A DNA stretch of 33,571 nt from Planctomycetota bacterium (GCA_029553505.1 JAKPKY010000250.1:1-33571), one strand, 5' to 3'. Shown: positions 1-8,333, counted from the stretch's first letter. The notes: a model not told the origin generated them from the letters alone. Numbers and translations: made by a program.

Positions 1-1
1 C

Positions 2-328
2 CTGGGCGGCATCGACAAAGTCGCCCTGATGCTGCTGGACGTACTGAGCGGTTTTCCCACGCTCAAGATCTGCACCGGCTACAAGTACCAAGGCCAGTTG
101 CTGAAGAGCTTCCCGACCGACGGCGAGGTAATGAAGGCCGTCGAGCCGGTGTACGAAGAGCACCCCGGCTGGTCCGAGGAGATCGACCAGGTAACCCGGT
201 TCGAGGACCTGCCGAAGAACGCCCAGTCGTACGTCAAGCGGCTGGAGGCCCTGCTCGGCGTGCCGGTGGCCGTGGTCAGCGTCGGGCCGGAACGGACGCA
301 GACGTTGATGAGGGACGACCTGATCTGA
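2..328 (+). CDS. purA: Adenylosuccinate synthetase, C-terminal fragment (5' end outside window)
   Basis: The reading frame is open from base 2 and gives the last 108 residues of adenylosuccinate synthetase, which joins IMP and aspartate using GTP in the first step of AMP synthesis. The end of the family is easy to recognise: VYEEHPGW, then FEDLPKNAQSYVKRLE, then GVPVAVVSVGPERTQT before the TGA stop. The ATG at base 29 is internal and is not the start. The next gene on the same strand is uppS, 187 bases away across a repeat-rich gap, so no coupling is evident. Identity is firm; only the N-terminal three quarters are missing. Confidence 0.93.
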   Translation: MGGIDKVALMLLDVLSGFPTLKICTGYKYQGQLLKSFPTDGEVMKAVEPVYEEHPGWSEEIDQVTRFEDLPKNAQSYVKRLEALLGVPVAVVSVGPERTQTLMRDDLI

Positions 329-336
329 CTCAGAAC

Positions 337-473
337 CCCCTCTCCCTTGAGGGGAGAGGGTGGCCTGCGAAGCCTTGGCGAAGCAGGCCGGGTGAGGGTG
401 ACGGGTTGGCCAGAGAGTATCCATCGTGGCGTCTCACCCTCATCCCTGCCCCTCCCCCCCCAAGGGAGAGGGG
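337..473. repeat. Intergenic palindromic repeat element between purA and uppS
   Basis: A 13-base perfect inverted repeat closes the element (337-349 with 461-473, reading CCCCTCTCCCTTG and its complement). Inside lie a second pair (TGAGGGTGA near 393-401 with 434-442), a local hairpin GGCCTGC/GCAGGCC (362-368 with 383-389), and a hairpin CCCTCTCCC/GGGAGAGGG (338-346 with 352-360). It resembles the dispersed purine/pyrimidine-strand palindromes scattered in planctomycete and other large genomes. It may end purA transcription, but there is no T tract. Confidence 0.75.
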
Positions 474-515
474 TCGCACGCCACAGAGCCATTGAGGATC
501 ACACTGCACTGACCG

Positions 516-1280
516 ATGAACGCCAGTTCGGACAAGCTTCCTGCCTCGTTGGCGGCGATCCCGCGGGACCGCTGGCCGAAGCACATCGCGATCATCATGG
601 ACGGCAACGGTCGCTGGGCCCGGCGACGCGGCCTGCCGCGCATTGAGGGACATCGTCGCGGCGCCGAGGTGGTCCGTACCATCGTCGAAGAGGCCGCCCG
701 ACTCGGTCTCGCGCAGCTCACCCTTTACGCGTTCAGCCACGAAAACTGGCGGCGACCGAAGGAAGAAGTCGCCGCCCTGATGCAAATCTACGAACTGTAT
801 CTGGAAGACAACCTGCAGCTCATGATGGACCAGAGGATTCGCTTCGTCAACGCCGGCCGGCGCGAGGGGTTGCCCGAATCGACACTGGCCCGGGTGATTG
901 ACACCGAGCGACGCACCGCGCCCAACGACGGTCTGCGGCTCTGCCTGGCCGTGAATTACGGCGGGCGGCAGGAACTGGTGGACGCAGCACGGAGCCTGGC
1001 CCGCGACGCCGTGGCCGGCCGCCTCGATCCGGACTCGATTGACGAAGCGGCGCTCGCCGCGCGGCTCTATCCCGAGACCGCCATGGACGTTGATCTCCTG
1101 ATGCGCACCGCCCACGAGTATCGCGTGTCAAACTTCCTGCTCTGGCAGATTTCCTACGCCGAGTTCTACGTCACCGACACGTACTGGCCGGACTTCGCCG
1201 AGGCGGAGTTCCACAAGGCCATCCACGCCTACGCCGAACGCCACCGACGCTTCGGCGGGCTGGACGGGTCCAACTCCTGA
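516..1280 (+). CDS. uppS: Isoprenyl (undecaprenyl) diphosphate synthase
   Basis: This 254-residue cis-prenyltransferase condenses isopentenyl diphosphate units onto farnesyl diphosphate to make the C55 lipid carrier for peptidoglycan and other wall polymers. Family motifs are in order: HIAIIMDGNGRWA at 23-35 with catalytic Asp29, GHRRGAE, then LTLYAFSHENWRRP, and finally the C-terminal RTAHEYRVSNFLLWQ. In that last motif the usual Arg-Thr-Gly-Gly-Glu reads Arg-Thr-Ala-His-Glu; the phosphate-binding Arg, Glu, Arg and Ser are kept. Length is normal for the family. No strong ribosome site precedes the ATG. The next gene starts 2 bases after the stop, so the two are probably one transcript. Confidence 0.95.
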   Translation: MNASSDKLPASLAAIPRDRWPKHIAIIMDGNGRWARRRGLPRIEGHRRGAEVVRTIVEEAARLGLAQLTLYAFSHENWRRPKEEVAALMQIYELYLEDNLQLMMDQRIRFVNAGRREGLPESTLARVIDTERRTAPNDGLRLCLAVNYGGRQELVDAARSLARDAVAGRLDPDSIDEAALAARLYPETAMDVDLLMRTAHEYRVSNFLLWQISYAEFYVTDTYWPDFAEAEFHKAIHAYAERHRRFGGLDGSNS

Positions 1281-1282
1281 AC

Positions 1283-1705
1283 ATGATCCGCATCGGGCCT
1301 GACATCGAGATTCCCGAGGGGCTGATCGAACTGGATTTCGTCCGCTCGTCCGGCCCCGGGGGACAGAACGTCAACAAGGTCTCGACGGCCGTACAACTCC
1401 GCTTCCGCGCGGGCGAGTGCGCCGTCCTGGCGGGCGAAACGCTGAACCGCCTCCGCAGACTCGCCGGGCGGCAGATGACGTCCGACGGCGTCCTCCTTAT
1501 CGACGCGCGGCGATTCCGCTCCCAGGCGCAGAACCGTACCGACGCCCTGAAGCGCCTGGAAGTCCTGCTCCGCCGCGCCGTCGAGCGCCCGAAACGCCGC
1601 CGCAAGACCCGCCCGACGGCCGCCTCCAAACAGCGCCGCCTCGACGCCAAACGCCGGCACGGGGAAACGAAGAAACTGAGAAGAAAGCTGAAAACGGAAA
1701 GCTGA
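1283..1705 (+). CDS. arfB: ArfB/YaeJ-like peptidyl-tRNA hydrolase with GGQ release-factor domain
   Basis: This 140-residue protein carries a class I release-factor domain without codon-recognition domains: SSGPGGQNVNKVSTAV at 22-37, with the catalytic GGQ at 26-28. A long basic tail follows (residues about 100-140, rich in Lys and Arg), as in ArfB, where the tail enters the mRNA channel of stalled ribosomes and GGQ frees the nascent chain. It begins 2 bases after uppS. The last codons and the stop lie inside a 25-base inverted repeat (1683-1707), so the tail end is repeat-derived. ArfB is the best fit; another short GGQ protein cannot be excluded. Confidence 0.88.
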   Translation: MIRIGPDIEIPEGLIELDFVRSSGPGGQNVNKVSTAVQLRFRAGECAVLAGETLNRLRRLAGRQMTSDGVLLIDARRFRSQAQNRTDALKRLEVLLRRAVERPKRRRKTRPTAASKQRRLDAKRRHGETKKLRRKLKTES

Positions 1706-1768
1706 AAGCGGAAAACAAAGACCGCCTCTTTTTCAGCTTTCTTTTTCAGCTTTCCGTTTTCAGCTTTC
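1683..1768. repeat. 25-bp perfect inverted repeat between convergent arfB and clc
   Basis: Arms 1683-1707 and 1744-1768 are perfect complements over 25 bases, built from GAAAGCTGAAAACGG-type units, with a 36-base loop. Further copies of the CAGCTTTCCG unit continue to about 1777, just past the clc stop. The left arm contains the last codons of arfB. Placed between convergent genes, the structure could act as a two-way terminator, since T-rich stretches lie on each side. The simple unit structure suggests a dispersed repeat family. Confidence 0.85.
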
Positions 1769-1779
1769 CGCTTTCCGTC

Positions 1780-3666
1780 TTATTCCCCGCTTCTCATCTC
1801 GACCAAGCGCGCGTTGTACGCGGCGATGATGTCCCGTCGGCGCAGCATCCCGACCACGTGCCCGGCGTCCGGGGCGTCCACGACGGCAAGTTCCTCCACG
1901 TCCAGCACGGCCAGTTGCTTCATCGCGTTGCTCAGGTCGGTGTCCATCGTCAGCGGGCGGATGTTGGTGCGGGCCAGGTCCTGCGCCACGGCCAGCGCGC
2001 CCACCTCCGAGTCGTACAGGAACCGGCGCACGTCGTTGATGCTGAACAGCCCGTAGTAGCTTCCGGCCGAGTCGACCACGGCGAAGGCCGACTGCGTCGT
2101 CCCCGTCAAGGCGCGGACCACCTCGCTCAAGGGCGTCTCCAGCGGAACGGTGAGCAGCGGCTGGGCAGAGGGCTTCCACGCATCGCGGACGGTCAGGCCC
2201 TCCAGCACGTCCACGACGAAGTCGCCCCGGTGCGCCGGGGAGTCCAGCCGGCTGGGAACCTGCTCCTTGTAGATCGTCCACCCGCGCGCCAGCAGATACG
2301 CCAGGGCGCAGACCCACATGGCCGGCAGCATGAGCGCGTAACTTGCGGTCATTTCCGAGACCATGATGAGCGTGCTGACGGGCGTGTTGGCGGCGGCTGC
2401 GAAGAAACTCGCCATCCCCAGGATCACGAACACGTCCACGCGCGTGACCACGCCGGGCATCCACTGCTGGAACGCCAGCCCGACCACTCCCCCCAGCGCC
2501 CCGCCGATGACCATGCTCGGTCCGAACACGCCGCCCGACCCGCCCGAGCCGATCGTCAGCGACGTGGTGAGGATCTTCCCCAGCCCGACGACCAGCAGGA
2601 TGACGATGGCCGCCGACAGGTCCGCGCCAAGCCGCCCGCCCGTCTCGAAAATTTTCTGGAGCAGCCCGTACCCGAACGACAGGACGCTGAGCGAGTCCTT
2701 CTGCAAGTCGCGCCCGAGCGAGGCCGTCGCGTAGTACAGGCCGACGGCCAGCAGGCCCGTCAGCAGCGCGCCGATTGCCGGTTTGAAGTGCCGAGGAATC
2801 CGCAGGCGCTTGAACAGGCGGTTGACTCCGTAGAAGCACTTGACGTACAGCAGCGAGGCGAACACCATCACGACCGCCAGCACCGTCAGGGGCGCCAGCA
2901 GCAGGGGGTTGTCGAACTTCACCGCGCCGACGTCGAATAGCGGCGCGAACCCGAAATGCAGGCAGAACACGCAGTAGGCGACGGTGGTGGAGATGAACGA
3001 GGGGATGAGCGCCTCGGCCTCGAAGTCCGGGTCGCGGTAGAGCACCTCGATGGAGAAAATGGCCCCCGCCAGCGGGGCGCGGAAGATGGCGCCGATTCCG
3101 GCGCCCATCCCTGCCGCCAGCAGCACCCGCCGCTCGTGGTCGGTGAGCTTCAGGCGCGTCGCCAGCAGCGAGCCGAACCCCGCGCCGATCTGCGCGATGG
3201 GCCCCTCGCGCCCGCCCGATCCGCCCGTTCCGATGGTGATGGCCGACGAGAGCATCTTGATCAGCGGGACGCGCGGGCGGATGACGCCGCGCTTGTTGTG
3301 GTAGGCGTCGATGGCGGCGTCGGTTCCGTGTCCCTCGGCCTCGGGGGCGAAGGTGAACACCAGCCAGCCGCTCACCAGCCCGCCGGCCGTGAGGACCGCC
3401 AGTAGAAGCCAGGGAGAAAATCCCGTCGCGTGCGGCGCGAACAACTCGCCCTCGCCGCGCGGGCCGGTGGTGTGATACCCCGCCACCCAGTCCAGCGAGT
3501 GGTGCACCACGAAGTTGCAGAGCCAGTGGAAGGCGATCGCGCCGAGCCCGGCCACCACGCCCACCGCGCCGGCCAGCACGATCAGCTTGCCGATCGACCG
3601 CAGCCTGGGCCCCCCGGCCGGCACGACCCCGATCCGCTTGAGAAACCGTGTGATCATCATGTCCAT
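1780..3666 (-). CDS. CLC-family chloride channel/transporter with C-terminal CBS pair
   Basis: This 628-residue membrane protein has a CLC pore domain (about residues 25-440) followed by two CBS domains (about 480-620) facing the cytoplasm. The anion pathway motifs are GGSGGREGP with gating Glu154, RAPLAGAIFSIEVLYRD, and GSGGSGGVFGPSMVIGG. The position of the internal proton glutamate of E. coli ClC-ec1 (Glu203) is Val208 here, in the FSIEV context typical of animal CLC channels, so pure chloride conduction rather than H+/Cl- exchange is possible. Start: the ATG at 3666 has AGGA just upstream and gives the expected N-terminus; an in-frame ATG at 3750 adds 28 unlikely residues. It is convergent with arfB and divergent from cdsA, whose start is about 155 bases away. 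Confidence 0.9.
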   Translation of the reverse strand: MDMMITRFLKRIGVVPAGGPRLRSIGKLIVLAGAVGVVAGLGAIAFHWLCNFVVHHSLDWVAGYHTTGPRGEGELFAPHATGFSPWLLLAVLTAGGLVSGWLVFTFAPEAEGHGTDAAIDAYHNKRGVIRPRVPLIKMLSSAITIGTGGSGGREGPIAQIGAGFGSLLATRLKLTDHERRVLLAAGMGAGIGAIFRAPLAGAIFSIEVLYRDPDFEAEALIPSFISTTVAYCVFCLHFGFAPLFDVGAVKFDNPLLLAPLTVLAVVMVFASLLYVKCFYGVNRLFKRLRIPRHFKPAIGALLTGLLAVGLYYATASLGRDLQKDSLSVLSFGYGLLQKIFETGGRLGADLSAAIVILLVVGLGKILTTSLTIGSGGSGGVFGPSMVIGGALGGVVGLAFQQWMPGVVTRVDVFVILGMASFFAAAANTPVSTLIMVSEMTASYALMLPAMWVCALAYLLARGWTIYKEQVPSRLDSPAHRGDFVVDVLEGLTVRDAWKPSAQPLLTVPLETPLSEVVRALTGTTQSAFAVVDSAGSYYGLFSINDVRRFLYDSEVGALAVAQDLARTNIRPLTMDTDLSNAMKQLAVLDVEELAVVDAPDAGHVVGMLRRRDIIAAYNARLVEMRSGE

Positions 3667-3821
3667 CCGTCCTGCCCCGCAAGGCGGCGAACCGGCGAGG
3701 GGGCAAAACATCGGATTTAAGCAGGATTTCCCGCGCGCCGCAACAGGCAATCCGCCCCCGCGCGAGGCGATGGCGGGCTTTGCGCTGGAAATTGGGCCCG
3801 TGCCCGCGCGTAATAACGCCC

Positions 3822-4682
3822 ATGAAGAAGGGCATGCAACTGCGGATCGTCCTGGGCGCGGCGATGATCGCGGCGACGGTCGGCCTGCTGTACGGCGACT
3901 GGTGGCTGGAAAAGACGGCGACCGAGCTGGCCAAAGGGCTCCCGCTGGGCGTGGTGATGGTGGCGCTGACGGTGGTGGGCTACTTCGAGCTGGCGCGCCT
4001 GGCCGGGGCGATGGGCGTGCGGATGGCGGCGTTCACCGGACCGCTCGGCGCGGCGGCCTTGGCGGCGCTGCCCGTCTGGCAGCAGGTTCTGCCCGCGTCC
4101 GCCGGCGGTTTCCTGCCCCTGCTGGCGCTGACCGTCACGACAGGGGCGATCTTTCTCGAGCAGATGCTCTCCGCGCGGGTCGAGGACGCCTTCCGCCGGA
4201 TCGCCGCGACACTGCTGGCCGTCGTCTACCTCGGCGCCGGCGGCGCGATGATCCTCGCGGTGCGCACGACCTTCGGCATGGGCGCGCTGGCGATGTTCCT
4301 GGCGGCGGTCAAGGGAACCGACATCGGCGCGTATTTCACCGGATCGGCGATCGGGCGGCACAAGATGATTCCCTGGCTGTCGCCGGGCAAGAGCTGGGAG
4401 GGCCTGGCGGGGGGCGTGGTTTTCGCCGCGGCCGCCAGCGCCCTGTGCGCCTGGGGATTCCGGCTCGGCGAACTTCTCACGCCCTGGCAGGCGCTGGGGT
4501 TCGGGGCGGTCGTTGCGATCGTCGGGCAATTCGGCGACCTGTGCGAGAGCCTCCTGAAACGCAGCGCCGCGGCCAAGGATTCCGGCTCGCTCGTGCCGGA
4601 ATTCGGCGGGCTGCTGGACATCCTCGATTCCCCGCTGCTGGCGGCGCCGGCGGCGTACCTGGTGCTGCTGGCCCTGGCCTGA
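3822..4682 (+). CDS. cdsA: Phosphatidate cytidylyltransferase (CDP-diglyceride synthase)
   Basis: CdsA makes CDP-diacylglycerol from phosphatidate and CTP in the inner membrane, the branch point for phospholipid synthesis. The 286-residue product is mostly hydrophobic helices and ends with the family signature: KRSAAAKDSGSLVPEFGG, then DILDS. GTDIGAYFTG and PGKSWEG motifs precede it, as in bacterial CdsA. I chose the ATG at 3822; an ATG at 3780 in frame is possible, but its extra residues look non-membrane. No Shine-Dalgarno is visible. A TAATAA box at 3811-3816 just before the ATG would fit a leaderless start, weakly. uppS and cdsA are commonly adjacent; here they are separated by arfB and the opposing clc gene. 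Confidence 0.9.
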   Translation: MKKGMQLRIVLGAAMIAATVGLLYGDWWLEKTATELAKGLPLGVVMVALTVVGYFELARLAGAMGVRMAAFTGPLGAAALAALPVWQQVLPASAGGFLPLLALTVTTGAIFLEQMLSARVEDAFRRIAATLLAVVYLGAGGAMILAVRTTFGMGALAMFLAAVKGTDIGAYFTGSAIGRHKMIPWLSPGKSWEGLAGGVVFAAAASALCAWGFRLGELLTPWQALGFGAVVAIVGQFGDLCESLLKRSAAAKDSGSLVPEFGGLLDILDSPLLAAPAAYLVLLALA

Positions 4683-4697
4683 CCGGCCCGCCGGCGG

Positions 4698-5954
4698 TCA
4701 ATCGCGGCGGATGACGACGGCGGTCAGGTCGTCGGCCTGCGGTTCGCCCGCGGCGAACTCGCACACGGCCGCGTGGAGGACTTCGATCATTTCCGCGGCG
4801 GGCAGGTCGCGCGCCTTCCGGAGCACGTCCGTCATCCGCTCCATTCCGAACTGCTCGTCGCGGGCGTTGGACGCCTCGAAGAATCCGTCGGTGGTGATGA
4901 CGGCGAAGTCTCCCGGCTGGAAGTCAAACCGCGTCGCCGGCCCGAAGTCCGTCCCCTCGACGATGCCCAGCGGCGGGCCCGAGGCGGGCGTCTGCTCGAA
5001 ACGGTCGTCGCGGCGGGTGTAGAACAGCAGGGGCCCGTGCCCGGCCGACGCGTAGCGCAGGCTCGCCGCGCGGAGGTCGAGCGTGCCCAGGAAACACGTG
5101 ACGAACCGCCCGTTGTCGAGGTCGGCCGAGAGCATGTCGTTGGCCGCGCCCAGCACCGCCGCCGGGTCGGGCTCGCCGCGCCCCACGGCGCGGAGGATGG
5201 CGCGGGTCTCGGCGATGATCAGGGCCGGTCCGATGCCGTGCCCCGTCGCGTCGGCCACCGAAAGCATCCAGCGCCCGTCCGCCCGCGGGACGAAGTCGTA
5301 GATGTCGCCGCCCGTCTCGTCGGCGGGGCGGTTGAAGCCCGCCACGTCGAACCCCGCGCCGCGGGGCGATTCCTTCGGCAGCAGGTCGCGCTGGATGTCC
5401 CGCGCGATCCGCATGGCCCGCTCCATCTGCTGCTTGGCGAGGAAGTGCTCGATGAGGCGCGCCCGCTGGATGGCCACCCCCGCCTGCGCGCCGAGCGTCT
5501 CGGCGAGCAGGACGTCGTGGTCGTCGAACGCGCCGCGCCGCTTGTTGAGCACCTGGAGCACGCCCACCAGGCTGCCGTCGTAGGCGAACAGGGGCGCCGA
5601 GAGGATGTTCCGCGTGCGGAAGCCCGTGCGGCGGTCCACGTCGGGGTTGAACCGCGCGTCGGCGTAGGCGTCGGGCACGTTGATCGTCCGGCGCGAGGCG
5701 ATCGTCGCCCCGCAGATTCCCGCGCCGGCAGGGACGCGAAGCTCGTCCAGGCCCGCGGCGATCCGGCTGACCAACTCGTCGGCGGCGCTGTCGTACAGAA
5801 GCAGCGTCGCGCGTTCGGCGTGCAGCAGTTCCATGCTCCGCGCGATGATCAGTTTCAGCAGGGAGTCCAGGTCCTCGGTGGCGACCATGGCCCGGCTGAT
5901 TTCCAGCACCTTGGCCAGGTCGTCCGCCTGCTTGTCGGGACTATGGTCGGTCAT
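4698..5954 (-). CDS. GAF domain-SpoIIE/PP2C-type serine phosphatase
   Basis: This 418-residue soluble regulator has an N-terminal GAF sensor domain (about 25-165) joined by a helical linker (about 165-190, EHFLAKQQMERAMRIARDIQ) to a SpoIIE/RsbU-type phosphatase domain (about 195-418). Metal-binding acidic motifs are visible: ETGGDIYDF, SVADATGHGIGPAL, then TTDGFFEA and ADDLTAV at the end. Such proteins usually dephosphorylate an anti-anti-sigma STAS protein in response to a GAF signal. No STAS or anti-sigma gene is present in the window. It starts 4 bases after the LarA-like gene and is the last gene of that operon; cdsA converges on it with a 15-base gap. Confidence 0.9.
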   Translation of the reverse strand: MTDHSPDKQADDLAKVLEISRAMVATEDLDSLLKLIIARSMELLHAERATLLLYDSAADELVSRIAAGLDELRVPAGAGICGATIASRRTINVPDAYADARFNPDVDRRTGFRTRNILSAPLFAYDGSLVGVLQVLNKRRGAFDDHDVLLAETLGAQAGVAIQRARLIEHFLAKQQMERAMRIARDIQRDLLPKESPRGAGFDVAGFNRPADETGGDIYDFVPRADGRWMLSVADATGHGIGPALIIAETRAILRAVGRGEPDPAAVLGAANDMLSADLDNGRFVTCFLGTLDLRAASLRYASAGHGPLLFYTRRDDRFEQTPASGPPLGIVEGTDFGPATRFDFQPGDFAVITTDGFFEASNARDEQFGMERMTDVLRKARDLPAAEMIEVLHAAVCEFAAGEPQADDLTAVVIRRD

Positions 5955-5958
5955 GGGT

Positions 5959-7284
5959 TCACCCCGCGGCGACGGGGAAGGTGATTCCGCCCTCGGGGAA
6001 GACCGTCACTCGCTGCGGGCCGTCGCCCAGGATCGCGCGGGTGGCGTCGGCGGCCTGCTCCACCGTGGCGAACAGTTCCAGGCCCGGGAAACTGCCCAGC
6101 GTCTCGTACAGCGTCGGCGAGACCAGAAAGATCGGGTTGCGGTGCACCGCCTGCACGGCCATGCGGATGAAGAACGCCGCGTCGCCCGCCAGGTGGGGCA
6201 GGAGGCGCGTGATGAGCGAGGAGATCGCCTCGCTTCCGAGCGTGCGGATGATCCGCCGCGTCCAGGCGGGGCTCAGGGGCCAGCGGGGGATGTTCATCCC
6301 TTCCGTGCCGCCCTCGCACCGCGCCAGGCAGACGATGACGCCGTTGGGCCTGGCCGCCCAGCGCGTGTTGGCGATGCACTTGAACGACTGCCACAGGTCG
6401 TGGTCGCGCGGCGCGGCATTGGTGATGAGCACGTCGGCCCGCTCCGGAACCACCACCCCGCAGGCGACGGCGCACCGCTTGGCGAGCATCTGCTGCGTCG
6501 GGAGCACCTCGCCCGCGCCGACGAAGGCGGGGCGGTCGCGGTCGTCCAGCAGGTACTGCACCGAGAAGCTCGTCCCGTGCGCCTGGTCGATGAGTTCCCC
6601 GGCGGCGTCGATGGCTTGGCGCATCGGGTTCCGCTCCCTCGCGGTTCCCGCAAGGGCGCGGGGCGTGCGCGTGATCCCCAGCCGGTGCAGGGCGCGGATG
6701 GTTTCCAGGCTCGCACAGCCGGGGACGAGCATCTTGTACCCTCCGCCGAATCCCGCCTGGAGATGCGCGCTGACCGACGAGACGAGAATCCGCAGGTCGG
6801 CCTCGATCAGTCTGCGGTCGATCTCGACGTCGAGCCGTCCGGCGCGGCCCACGCGGACGTGCGCCCCGCGCGTCTGCCAGGGGTTGCACCGCCAGCGGAT
6901 CGCGTCGGCCAGCGGGCCGATTTTCGCCCGCGCCTGCTCGGCCGTCATCGGCGGGTGCATGCCCGACGCCACGACGATCTCGAGGTTCTCGTCGCTGACT
7001 TCCGCGTGGTGCATCTCCCGCATGATCAGCTCGAGGATTTCCGGCAGGGGGCTGGTGCGGGTGAGGTCTTCCACGACGATCGCGATGCGCCCCTTGCGCC
7101 GCGCCTGGAGCAGTCGCCCCAGCGGCGGGCCCGACGTCGGCTGGTTCAGCGCCCTGGCCAGGTGCTGCTGCCAGTCGTCCGGCGCGGCGCGCAGCGACGC
7201 CTTGGCTATCTGCTGCACGCGCCAGTTCTCGGGCAGGGCGAATTGCAGCTCGCCCGCGCCCCATGGCACCGATACGTCCGGCAT
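5959..7284 (-). CDS. LarA-like nickel-pincer racemase/epimerase (lactate racemase family)
   Basis: This 441-residue protein belongs to the LarA (DUF2088) family, whose characterised members racemise or epimerise 2-hydroxyacids with a nickel-pincer nucleotide bound to a lysine. The four residues known from Lactiplantibacillus plantarum LarA (His108, His174, Lys184, His200) are matched here by His110 (ASGMHPP), His174, Lys184 (AHLQAGFGGGYKMLVPG) and His200 (IRALH), with identical spacing among the last three. VVEDLTRTSPLPEIL corresponds to the N-terminal substrate motif. The substrate cannot be read from sequence. No larB, larC or larE cofactor genes are in the window. It starts at the base just before the methyltransferase stop (AAGGA upstream) and leads directly into the phosphatase gene. 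Confidence 0.85.
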   Translation of the reverse strand: MPDVSVPWGAGELQFALPENWRVQQIAKASLRAAPDDWQQHLARALNQPTSGPPLGRLLQARRKGRIAIVVEDLTRTSPLPEILELIMREMHHAEVSDENLEIVVASGMHPPMTAEQARAKIGPLADAIRWRCNPWQTRGAHVRVGRAGRLDVEIDRRLIEADLRILVSSVSAHLQAGFGGGYKMLVPGCASLETIRALHRLGITRTPRALAGTARERNPMRQAIDAAGELIDQAHGTSFSVQYLLDDRDRPAFVGAGEVLPTQQMLAKRCAVACGVVVPERADVLITNAAPRDHDLWQSFKCIANTRWAARPNGVIVCLARCEGGTEGMNIPRWPLSPAWTRRIIRTLGSEAISSLITRLLPHLAGDAAFFIRMAVQAVHRNPIFLVSPTLYETLGSFPGLELFATVEQAADATRAILGDGPQRVTVFPEGGITFPVAAG

Positions 7285-8151
7285 TCAGGACAATCCTTTC
7301 GACGAGGGCTTCGCATGCGCGGGCGTCCGTCGCCCGACCAGGACATGATAAACCCGCAACGGCTCGGGAATCGACACGAAATTGCCGAACCCCGCGCGCG
7401 ACATCAGCTCCTGGAGCTGCGCGGGGGAGCGGTGGATCATGTGCAGTCCGAAGACGCGCCGGAAGAAGCGGTCCGTCCCGTGGCGGTTCGACAGGCTGTT
7501 GAAGACGATCGGCGCGCCGTCGGGCATGACGGCCGCCACCGCCGAGGCGATATCCACGATGAGTTCGTCGTCCAGGTATTCGCAGATGCCGATCATCTTC
7601 ACCACGTCCGGCGGGACCTCGAGCATCTGCTGCACGTCGCGCACGTCGCCCTGGAGGTACCGCACGCGGTCGGCGACGCCCGCCTCTGCCGCCAGCTTCA
7701 GGCCGTACTCAAACGCGTCGGCGCTGAGGTCCACGAGCGTCGCGCGGCTGGGGCGGCGGGCCTCGTGCAGGGCGTCGATGATGATCCGCCCGGGCCCGGC
7801 CCCCAGGCACAGCACGTGGGCCGGGTTGCTCGAGGACTGATCGATCAGACGGGCCAGCAACCTGCCCGCCAGGCGGCGACGGTTCCGCAACGCCATGGGC
7901 ATCGTGCCGCTGCCGACGAGAATCCTGTCGGCGATCTGCGTCGGGCGCCCGTCGTAGCTGATGACCATGCTCCGCCACCCGCCGGGGTCGGCCCAGTTGG
8001 CGGCCGCAAGCTCGCTTTTCCCGAACCGCAGCAGCGCCCGGATGAAGCCGGCCGGCAGGTAATTGGCCAGGGGATTGGTCACGGCCGCCTTGATCGCCCG
8101 CGCCACCGGCCCGACCCGTTCGAACGGGATGTCCTCAACCCACGATTCCAT
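7285..8151 (-). CDS. Class I SAM-dependent methyltransferase, first gene of the larA-phosphatase operon
   Basis: The 288-residue product has a Rossmann methyltransferase core: motif I HVLCLGAGPGR at about 112-122, the acidic residue after strand 2 (TLVDLSADAF, Asp141), and GDVRD then MIGICEYLDDE downstream. The first 110 residues form a family-specific helical region with no domain I recognise. The substrate is unknown. Start: the ATG at 8151 has a strong AGGAG 7 bases upstream and is preferred to the in-frame ATG at 8217. A TATACT box lies about 45 bases upstream of the start, without a clear -35. The stop touches the larA-like start, so the three minus-strand genes form one operon. Confidence 0.85.
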   Translation of the reverse strand: MESWVEDIPFERVGPVARAIKAAVTNPLANYLPAGFIRALLRFGKSELAAANWADPGGWRSMVISYDGRPTQIADRILVGSGTMPMALRNRRRLAGRLLARLIDQSSSNPAHVLCLGAGPGRIIIDALHEARRPSRATLVDLSADAFEYGLKLAAEAGVADRVRYLQGDVRDVQQMLEVPPDVVKMIGICEYLDDELIVDIASAVAAVMPDGAPIVFNSLSNRHGTDRFFRRVFGLHMIHRSPAQLQELMSRAGFGNFVSIPEPLRVYHVLVGRRTPAHAKPSSKGLS

Positions 8152-8333
8152 TCGCTGACTCCTGGGGAACTGTCTTTCCCGCCCGGCAGTATACGCGCCG
8201 CCGGTCCGGCACGCCACCCCGCCGCCCGGCCGGAAAAGCGCGCTAAAGTTTTCGCGCCCCGCCCGCCGATATCTGCTCTGTCGTGTGCTGAGCGAACCGT
8301 CGTCTCGAGACGATCTGCCCGAGGATATTTGCC

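Noticed and set aside
1417-2940. Long plus-strand ORF of about 507 codons across arfB and clc
   Set aside because: Its sequence is Arg/His/Gln-rich with no motifs, it overlaps a certain clc gene, and long antisense frames are expected at this GC content.
3667-3750. Upstream start for the CLC gene at 3750
   Set aside because: It adds 28 residues of no clear type, while ATG 3666 has a ribosome site and the expected cytoplasmic N-terminus.
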